DNA of 64,000 nt from Helicobacter suis HS1 (GTDB lineage Bacteria > Campylobacterota > Campylobacteria > Campylobacterales > Helicobacteraceae), in assembly GCF_026000295.1 (NCBI RefSeq), contig NZ_AP026769.1, positions 124,001 through 188,000 of the forward strand. The letters are read 5' to 3'. Position numbers and translations under genes: made by a program. The notes under the pieces were generated by a model, which was not told the origin of the DNA, searched no databases, and worked only from the letters and a program-made list of their open reading frames with translations. Positions 58,043 to 64,000 of the stretch are shown here, piece after piece; the first letter of the stretch is position 1; every line of letters begins with the position of its first letter.

Positions 58043-59089
58043 GTGTAGATAAGAGGAAACATCTTTAAAATGATAGAGGCTTTGATTAATCCAAGTTGCT
58101 ATCTTTCCAAAACAAATTTGTTTATTCATAAAAGCTTTAAGCGCGATTTCATTGCTTGTATTAAGTACCGCCCCTAGTTTAGGGTTTTCAAGTAGCATAT
58201 CTTTTAAACCCCATAGAGGGTATCTAGCTAACTCAATTTCTTCAAATACCAGCGGAGGGGTTTGTAAAATTTCAAGGGGTTTATGCGAGATTTCATGGGC
58301 TAAATTAGGGCAGAGAGCATGGGCAATGGAGAGTTGCATATCTGGGCTAGCTAGTTGGGCATGCCAGCTTTGATCTTTAAAACGCAACAAGGCATGCACA
58401 CAAGAACTACGCTCAATACAGGCTTCAATCTTTTCTATCCCAAATAAATAATAGGCTTCAAGCACTTCAAAAAGTTTATTAACCATATTAGCCGAGTTAA
58501 TCGTAATGTGGGGTCCCATTTGCCAATTAGGGTGTTTTAAGACTTTTTCTAAACTTTGGCTAGAAATTTGATTAATGGGCACATCGCGCAAAGCCCCACC
58601 GCTAGCGGTGATATATAGACTTTCTATACGCTCTTTAGGGATATTTTGCAATAAATCCCATAGGGCAAAGTGTTCGCTATCAATGGGTAGAATTTGGCTT
58701 GTATCTAAAAGCCACCCGGCCACAACCAGAGATTCTTTATTAGCTAGGGCTAGGGTTTTACCCTGTTTAAGCGCTACAAGGCTGGGTTCTAGCCCGGCAA
58801 AGCCTACTAGTGCATTTAGTACAAGAGAGCTAGAAGCGCTAGCTACTAATTCATTTAACCCCTCAGTTCCTACAAATACCTCTACACCTGTAGGGACTTT
58901 TAAAAGAGATAAATCTTGTGGGTCTAAAAGCGCGACCTTTTGGGGGTGGTAGGCTTGAATTTGGGCATTGAGAAGTTCTATATTTTTACCCGCACTCAAA
59001 CCCTCTATAGACAGATTTAAAGCTTTAGCCACCTCTAAGGTTTGTTTACCAATAGATCCAGTGCTACCTAAAAGAAGGAGAGAATTCAT
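58001..59089 (-). CDS. dxr: 1-deoxy-D-xylulose 5-phosphate reductoisomerase, C-terminus altered
   Basis: Dxr makes 2-C-methylerythritol 4-phosphate, the committed step of the non-mevalonate isoprenoid route. It has LLGSTGSIGKQTL (NADPH), LANKESLVVAGWLL, the metal-binding PIDSEHFALW, ITASGGALRDVPI, the HPNWQMGPHITINSAN block and NEIALKAFM. Native sequence runs from 59089 to 58043 (ending LYHFKDVSS). The last residues HPYGIYCKISLKSV come from the copied block, so the true C-terminus is missing here. Length 362 is close to normal. ATG 59089 overlaps the cdsA stop by 4 nt. Confidence 0.93.
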   Translation of the reverse strand: MNSLLLLGSTGSIGKQTLEVAKALNLSIEGLSAGKNIELLNAQIQAYHPQKVALLDPQDLSLLKVPTGVEVFVGTEGLNELVASASSSLVLNALVGFAGLEPSLVALKQGKTLALANKESLVVAGWLLDTSQILPIDSEHFALWDLLQNIPKERIESLYITASGGALRDVPINQISSQSLEKVLKHPNWQMGPHITINSANMVNKLFEVLEAYYLFGIEKIEACIERSSCVHALLRFKDQSWHAQLASPDMQLSIAHALCPNLAHEISHKPLEILQTPPLVFEEIELARYPLWGLKDMLLENPKLGAVLNTSNEIALKAFMNKQICFGKIATWINQSLYHFKDVSSYLHPYGIYCKISLKSV

Positions 59090-59832
59090 AGAAATGATAA
59101 AAGCGGCCCTAATTTAAAATTCAAGCAAAAATACATACTCACTCCCGCAAAAAGCATCGCATCTAAGCGATCTAATATGCCTCCATGTCCGGGCAAAACA
59201 AAGCCACTATCTTTTACACCTGCTGCCCTTTTTAAATAACTCTCAAATAAATCCCCTAAAATAGCGCTCAAAGCAACAACTATGCTAACTAAAAGCGCTC
59301 GTATAAATCCTAAAGAGGCTATGCCTACTAGTCCTCCTATTAAACTAGCTAGCATAAAACCAATTAAAGCCCCCTCCAAAGTTTTTTTAGGTGAGGTTGG
59401 GCTAAGAGAAATACGGCCAAGCCACCGGCCTCCAAAATACGCCCCCACATCGGCTAAAACCACCACCACCACTAACCATGTTACAACCTGTGCTCCAAAA
59501 TCTTTAAAAAGAGCAAAAAGACATAAAAATGGCAAACTAGGATAAATAAAGGGCAAAACAAAACGCATATCTAAAGCTCTATAGGCTAAAAATCCGGCTA
59601 CAAAAACCCCCATGAAAAGCGCGCTTTCTATGGGTGCAAAATAACCCAAAACCCACACACAAACAGTCCCAACAAAATACCAAAATCCAAATTTTAGATG
59701 ATAAGTTTTTTGATAGAGGTACAAGGCTTCATAAAAACCTAGTATATAAACTGCGCCTAAAACCCCCCAAAAGAGAATTATATGATTGATCCAAAGCACC
59801 ACAACAGCCAATATAATTAAAAGAACTAACAC
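59086..59832 (-). CDS. cdsA: Phosphatidate cytidylyltransferase, N-terminus altered
   Basis: CdsA makes CDP-diacylglycerol from phosphatidate and CTP in the inner membrane. The multi-helix 248-residue protein has the conserved core LADVGAYFGGRWLG, SPKKTLEGALIGF and the C-terminal CDS signature LGDLFESYLKRAAGVKDSG with PGHGGILDRLDAML. The formal GTG start (59832) lies in the copied block, so about 20 N-terminal residues are probably lost. cdsA-dxr order matches H. pylori HP0215-HP0216 from memory. Confidence 0.93.
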   Translation of the reverse strand: MLVLLIILAVVVLWINHIILFWGVLGAVYILGFYEALYLYQKTYHLKFGFWYFVGTVCVWVLGYFAPIESALFMGVFVAGFLAYRALDMRFVLPFIYPSLPFLCLFALFKDFGAQVVTWLVVVVVLADVGAYFGGRWLGRISLSPTSPKKTLEGALIGFMLASLIGGLVGIASLGFIRALLVSIVVALSAILGDLFESYLKRAAGVKDSGFVLPGHGGILDRLDAMLFAGVSMYFCLNFKLGPLLSFL

Positions 59833-59975
59833 ACCCGCATGCGCGCAGACATCATCGCTATTTAAATCCTAATGATCTCCACTGAAATACGCGCAATGCC
59901 CATCGCGTTATAAAGCCCTTTATCGCGGGTACTAAAAATTTGTAGGTGAGTAGCTTTAAAAGCTCAAGCGTGGAA
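59826..59975 (+). repeat. 150-bp copied block at the cdsA start (source 60445-60594)
   Basis: Copy of 60445-60594, same orientation, offset 619, one substitution (A at 59887, G at 60506). It replaces the 5' end of cdsA. Confidence 0.94.
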
Positions 59976-60720
59976 ATAATGCCTAATTTTTTAAACACTT
60001 CTTTAAAGCGCTGTTCATAGGTGTTAACAACCAGCTAGATTCTCATATTGAGCGCGTAGTTGTCGTAGATGGTTCTTATACAGAAATCTTCGTTGATAAA
60101 CAAACCATCGATCACTTAGACATCAAAAAACTAGAAAATTGTGAACGCTTTAATTTTGTTATGCCCATGCAAAATATCCGCCTTGCAAAGAAAGATTTTA
60201 CCACTACTTTTAGAGAGACACTTTATGAAATTTTTAAGAAAAACGGCCTAAGTGAGGGGAAATATAGCCGAAACCCTCCATACGCCCTATTTATATTTCA
60301 AGAATATAGCAGCAAAAAAGGATCTATCAGGATTTCTTGTTGGCATTGTGAATATCTCAATAATTTTAGCAATGAGTTTCCGCCACTTCAAAAAAGCCGT
60401 TCTCTCTAAATATTCTAACTCTCTATTAAGAACGCCCACCTGCTCTAACACACCCGCATGCGCGCAGACATCATCGCTATTTAAATCCTAATGATCTCCA
60501 CTGAAGTACGCGCAATGCCCATCGCGTTATAAAGCCCTTTATCGCGGGTACTAAAAATTTGTAGGTGAGTAGCTTTAAAAGCTCAAGCGTGGAATCTATG
60601 CTCTCCTAATTGATGATCGAATGCTCTATTAAGGGCGAGCTTTACACCGCTACAGACTTAACACTGTCTCCTATGCTCTTAGCCCCGTTTAAAACGGGGG
60701 TGATAAGTGAGATGTTAAGG
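59976..60720 (+). pseudogene. Decayed NurA-like nuclease gene fragments
   Basis: From about 59987 one frame reads FFKHFFKALFIGVNNQLDSH, IERVVVVDGSYTEIFVD (an acidic DGS motif like the first catalytic block of NurA nucleases) and FNFVMPMQNIRLAKKDF to about 60260; the frame then decays (to 60408). A further piece at about 60614-60720 reads IECSIKGELYTATDLTL and LLAPFKTGVISEMLR, plausible for the same gene. No complete reading frame exists. NurA normally pairs with the helicase HerA in DNA-end processing; no HerA is seen here. The family call is tentative. Confidence 0.4.
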
Positions 60721-61537
60721 ACGCTTTGGCTTTTTTAACTGGTTTTTTAAACTTTCATTAAAGGGTTCTGCACGCTTCTTTAATTTAGCTGAAAAGACTG
60801 CTTCTTTTGGGATGATCTTTAAAATGTCCTCCACACTGCGTGTCCGTATGCCATCACACACTCGTTTAAGATCAACAGGCAAGGGTGAGAAACCCTCCAT
60901 ACGCCCTATGAAAATCTGCACATTATTCTGCAACCTCACATTCCTCTCCTCACGCTCGAGAGCGGGGGCAAAGTCGCTATCCTGACTAAAGAGTAAGATC
61001 CGATCATCGTTTTTGCATACCTGATTTGGCAGGCACACCAAATCAATTCCTAAGAGCATATCTACTTGTTTTTGTTCTATAAACATTTTTTCGCGTTCTA
61101 TGACTACTTGTTTGTTTTTTGCATATGCAATACATGGTACTTTCTCAAACTTGAATTTAAGCTTGCCTGTCTGTATGTTTTTTAGAAAACCCTGTATAGT
61201 TCCCCAAATCATGCTTAAACTTTTGGATGAGATTGGACTGCGACCTGAATTTTTCATACTCTTCAGGGTAGTTTTCTTCATATTCTTCGATTTTTTCTTT
61301 AAGATGGGTATTTTTGATTATTCTTGCTTCTGCTTCTACAAAAGACTCAGATAGATAGAAGTAAATGCACTTAAGTTCTTCATCAGGTTCTAAAAAAGCC
61401 TCAAAAAAGGCCTTAAGATGATCCATATTGTTATAAGCAAAATTTGGAGGTCCAAATATAGGACATCCACCTTGCAGATTCGTTAGACGGCGTCTTAAAT
61501 TTTCCCAGTCCACAAGGATAAAAATCCTTTTTTTCAT
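60715..61537 (-). pseudogene. NYN-domain (PIN-like) ribonuclease, frameshifted
   Basis: The first part (61537 to about 61170) reads RIFILVDWENLRRRL with the NYN N-terminal Asp and Asn, then FYLSESFVEAEARII. The second part (to 60715) has KQVDMLLGIDLVCL and ILLFSQDSDFAPAL, the conserved Asp clusters of the NYN fold. The frames join at a run of six bases (61178-61183, A6 on the coding strand): five would give a continuous protein of about 270 residues through FSKNIQTGKLKFKF. NYN proteins are putative metal-dependent RNases. This could be a contingency tract, a mutation or a homopolymer sequencing error. Confidence 0.7.
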
Positions 61538-61933
61538 TTTGAAATCCTTTCATTTTAAAATCCTTTTATATTATTTCTACTGGAAATAGCCAATAACCGG
61601 TAACCCAAAAAACATTGGCTTATCTTATGTGCAACATATCTACCTCCTTGTGCAAAATGGAAAACTCCCTCATTCTAATGCGATTGCTCTTAAAACGGTC
61701 TATAAGACCTATATCACACATACACCCTTATTTGCTCTCTATCTTTGCGCACCAAATCCCACGCACTAGCCACCCCAAAGCTTTGTTAAAATTGAACCGA
61801 TAAGTTTCTTGGGCATGAAAATCTATTTTACTTGCAAAACAGCAAGGCGCTATTTTTTAAAACGCTAAATGAAAACCCCAACACCTGCAAAGAGATCAAT
61901 AAAGGTTAGTAAAATTGCCGCTCTTTTGTAACA
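61538..61933. other. Gap with a short coding remnant
   Basis: About 61606-61756 on the plus strand can be read as GLSYVQHIYLLVQNGKLPHS, NAIALKTVYKTYITHTPLF, ending at a TAG, with no start codon or ribosome site. It looks like the 3' end of a lost gene. I see no RNA gene, promoter or terminator in the rest. Confidence 0.35.
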
Positions 61934-62968
61934 TCAAGGACAAATCGCCTCTATCATGTGCAAATCAAAGCCCTTAAGCGCGGCGTATTCGGGTTTATCC
62001 TGAGTGGTCAAAAGGCAAAAGGTTTTAACCCCCAAGCTTTTTAAAATCAACGCTCCGATGCCAAAATTTTTAAGGGTGTCATGGGTTTTAGCCTGTGGAT
62101 CGATGCAAATTAAAAATCCGCCCTCTGCTTGCAATTTAGAAAGCACCCGCATTAAAAAGTCATAATCTTTAGGGTGGCTTAAAAGTTTGTGATCCTCTCT
62201 AATGATGTGGAATCGTACAAAAGGCGTAGGGTTTTGCACACCAAAGCAATAGACAAAATGTTTCCGTTGCAGATGATCTAAAAAGATCGATTCTTTGCAC
62301 TCTAAACCCGCAAAATGCGCGCTCTCTTCAGAAAGCAAATGCAAAAGGTTTTCACTCTGCAGGCGGTGGCTTACAATATCAGAGACATATAAAGTTTTTA
62401 GATCATGTGTTTTAGCAAAATCTAGTAAAAATTTATCCCCCCTTCTTGCCATCGAGCCATCTTCTTTCATGATCTCACAAATCACACTAATGGGTTTAAG
62501 CCCGGCTAACTTGCATAAATCCACGCTAGCCTCTGTATGGCCTGTGCGCACCAAAACCCCCTCTTCTTTAGCAATTAAAGGAAAAATATGCCCCGGACGC
62601 ACAAAATCCTCTGCTCTGCTTTCCTCTTTACAAAGTAATTCAATGGTAAGCGATCGCTCATAGGCTGAAATGCCGGTTTTGGCTGCTTTAGCATCAATGG
62701 ATATTGTAAAGGCGGTTTCATGCTTAGAATCATTATGGCTAACCATAGGCTTAAGATCAAATTGGTGCGCGATTTTTTGGGTGAGTGCGACACAGATAAG
62801 CCCACGCGCATATTTAGCCATAAAATTGATTTTCTCCGGGGTGCTAAAAATCCCGGCTAGTACTAAATCCCCCTCGTTTTCGCGATCCTCATCATCCATT
62901 AAAATCAATAATTCGCCATTTTTCAAGGCTATCAAAGCCTCTTTTAATCTTTTTGCACTATCCATCAC
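61934..62968 (-). CDS. ribBA: 3,4-dihydroxy-2-butanone 4-phosphate synthase with degenerate GTP-cyclohydrolase II-like domain
   Basis: The N-terminal half is a complete RibB: ILMDDEDRENEGDLV (acidic metal loop), SKHETAFTISID, DFVRPGHIFPL and GVLVRTGHTEASVDLCKLAG. It makes the four-carbon riboflavin precursor. The C-terminal half (about 205-344) occupies the place of GTP cyclohydrolase II but lacks the three-cysteine zinc site and catalytic motifs, so a separate RibA is expected. This layout resembles H. pylori HP0804 from memory. ATG 62968 (or the adjacent Met at 62965). Confidence 0.92.
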   Translation of the reverse strand: MMDSAKRLKEALIALKNGELLILMDDEDRENEGDLVLAGIFSTPEKINFMAKYARGLICVALTQKIAHQFDLKPMVSHNDSKHETAFTISIDAKAAKTGISAYERSLTIELLCKEESRAEDFVRPGHIFPLIAKEEGVLVRTGHTEASVDLCKLAGLKPISVICEIMKEDGSMARRGDKFLLDFAKTHDLKTLYVSDIVSHRLQSENLLHLLSEESAHFAGLECKESIFLDHLQRKHFVYCFGVQNPTPFVRFHIIREDHKLLSHPKDYDFLMRVLSKLQAEGGFLICIDPQAKTHDTLKNFGIGALILKSLGVKTFCLLTTQDKPEYAALKGFDLHMIEAICP

Positions 62969-63055
62969 TCTCCTTTAAAAGCGCCCATTCTACTCCAAAC
63001 TTGCTAAGGATTAAAATTTTTTAGGCTAAGTAGGGCAGAAAAGGGCTTGATCTTG

Positions 63056-63061
63056 TATACT
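63056..63061 (+). promoter_or_regulatory. -10 box of modA
   Basis: TATACT, directly preceded by TG, 30 nt upstream of the modA start in the divergent gap from ribBA. Confidence 0.4.
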
Positions 63062-63090
63062 TGTATTTTTGGTGCTAGTAAGGAGTTGGC

Positions 63091-63813
63091 ATGCGTTTTT
63101 TAGTTTTAGGGATTTTGTGGGTGAGTTTGTGTTTGGGTGCAGAGGTAAGGGTAGCGGTGGCGGCTAATCTTACACAGGCCATGCAGGTCATTAAAAGCGC
63201 TTTTTTAAAAAAGCATAGCGCTCAGGTGCTCCTAAGTTTTGGATCTTCTGGGCATTTTTTTAACCAAATTACACAAGGCGCGCCTTTTGATCTATTCATC
63301 AGTGCAGATAAACAGCGACCACTAAGATTACAACAAGAAAAATACACGCCCTACCCTGTTAAAGTGTATGCTAGGGGGGTTTTAGTACTCTGGAGTAAAC
63401 AAGAAAAAATCCATTCTTTAGAGGCTCTGCAAGGTTCTTTTAAACATCTAGCCATTGCTAATCCTAATTTAGCCCCCTATGGGCGCGCGAGTATGGAGGT
63501 CTTGCAAAAATTAAACCTAGCAGATGCCCTAGCGCTTAAAATCGTGCAGGCAGGCTCTATTTCTCAAGCAACCCAGTATGTGCAAAGTGGGGCGGCTAAA
63601 CTAGGTTTTAGCGCCCTCTCACTAATGCGTAAAGATAGCCATTATTTTATTGTGCCTAAGGAATATTATAGCCCTATTGAGCAGGCGATGGTGTTAACTC
63701 AAAAGGGCGGAAAAAATCCCCTTGCTAAGGCTTTAGAGGATTTTATTTTAAGTAAAGATGGGCAAGCAATCTTAAAAAAATACGGCTATTTGGTAGAAGA
63801 ACTTGGAGAGTGA
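63091..63813 (+). CDS. modA: Molybdate-binding periplasmic protein ModA
   Basis: ModA captures molybdate or tungstate for the ModBC ABC transporter. A 240-residue protein with a signal peptide (RFLVLGILWVSLCLGA), then VAVAANLTQAM, SFGSSGHFFNQITQGAPFDL and FISAD, LAIANPNLAPYGRASMEVL and QYVQSGAAKLGFSAL, all standard ModA blocks. AAGGAG precedes ATG 63091. The stop overlaps the modB start. Confidence 0.95.
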   Translation: MRFLVLGILWVSLCLGAEVRVAVAANLTQAMQVIKSAFLKKHSAQVLLSFGSSGHFFNQITQGAPFDLFISADKQRPLRLQQEKYTPYPVKVYARGVLVLWSKQEKIHSLEALQGSFKHLAIANPNLAPYGRASMEVLQKLNLADALALKIVQAGSISQATQYVQSGAAKLGFSALSLMRKDSHYFIVPKEYYSPIEQAMVLTQKGGKNPLAKALEDFILSKDGQAILKKYGYLVEELGE

Positions 63814-64000
63814 ATTTTTAAATACCCTTCTTCTGACTTTTAAACTTGCCACCCTTACAACTCTTGTTTTGCTCCCTATTGGGCTTGCTTTGGGGGCTTA
63901 TTTAGCTAATCAAAGGGGTTTATTTAAAATTTTTATAGAGACGCTAACTTGGATGCCTCTAGTTTTACCCCCCACTGTGCTAGGTTTTTATCTTTTGATT
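63810..64000 (+). CDS. modB: Molybdate ABC transporter permease ModB (partial, runs off the window)
   Basis: A GTG start overlaps the modA stop (GTGA). The visible 63 codons read NTLLLTFKLATLTTLVLLPI, then LTWMPLVLPPTVLGFYLL, which is the first membrane helices and the LPPTVLGFYLL signature of ModB. The rest lies beyond the window end. Confidence 0.9.

Noticed and set aside
60715-61281. Independent gene starting at 61281
   Set aside because: Its first 40 residues are an off-frame reading of the NYN gene; motifs show it is the second half of one frameshifted gene.

Overview
The window is a stretch of chromosome from a gastric, non-pylori Helicobacter (the felis/bizzozeronii/heilmannii/salomonis side of the genus is my best guess). 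The evidence is low G+C, frequent TTG/GTG starts, TG-n-TATAAT promoters, sigma-54 (GG-N10-GC) flagellar promoters, Hof outer membrane proteins, ArsRS, Csd4, PseB, a Csd4-linked FliS co-chaperone candidate and gene blocks that I recall from H. pylori (HP0162-0166, HP0330-0334, HP0822-0825, HP0840-0842, HP0867-0870, HP1075-1076, HP1087-1090, HP1538-1540, HP0215-0216). Synteny statements are from memory, not from a search.

Layout. 1-2.8 kb: two tandem Hof outer membrane genes, the first broken. 2.8-6.2 kb: tightly coupled TerD-TerD-HD hydrolase-coiled-coil operon. 6.2-9.3 kb (-): hypothetical, coaBC, pseB; divergent from ribF, tkt, addB, ftsK (9.2-16.2 kb, ftsK frameshifted). 16.5-21.4 kb (-): dapB, trxB, trxA, yraN, hom, kefB. 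21.5-27.0 kb (+): a broken TPR-like gene, then arsR-arsS-purF-hemB-yebC, almost all overlapping. 27.0-30.3 kb (-): ruvX, dprA, minE, minD, ilvC. 30.3-38.2 kb (+): ppc, a Ser/Thr-rich exported protein, a FecA-type receptor, flgG. 38.2-42.8 kb: a glycan locus with two GT4-like and two GT25-like transferases, one with an octanucleotide contingency repeat. 42.8-46.4 kb: hemE, magIII, csd4, HP1076-like. 46.6-49.2 kb: petABC. 49.2-56.5 kb (-): thrC, a CMP-Neu5Ac-hydroxylase-like protein, lpxB, a broken gene, hypA, flgE. 56.6-61.9 kb: a Sel1 protein, remnants with a second octanucleotide tract, dxr, cdsA and decayed NurA-like and NYN-domain genes. 61.9-64 kb: ribBA, modA, start of modB.

The main result of the hunt is a set of eleven near-identical direct duplications (51-483 bp). 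In every one the out-of-context copy lies upstream of (at a lower coordinate than) the in-context source. The spacing falls steadily from 781 to 619 nt across the window, about 2.7 nt per kb. The copies replace native sequence, roughly length for length, rather than being inserted. They break or alter hofA, pseB/ribF 5' ends, hom, a TPR-like gene, two glycosyltransferases, an lpxB-hypA linker gene, dxr and cdsA. A smooth drift of this kind looks like corrections pasted into a shifted coordinate system during assembly. It is hard to produce biologically, so all the affected genes may be intact in the organism. If reads support the copies, it would be a new recombination behaviour.

The most interesting genuine genes are the CMAH-like Rieske/UlaG-like protein with altered metal ligands, a PurF without its catalytic cysteine in a urease-type lineage, the TerD/HD operon and the two octanucleotide contingency loci.
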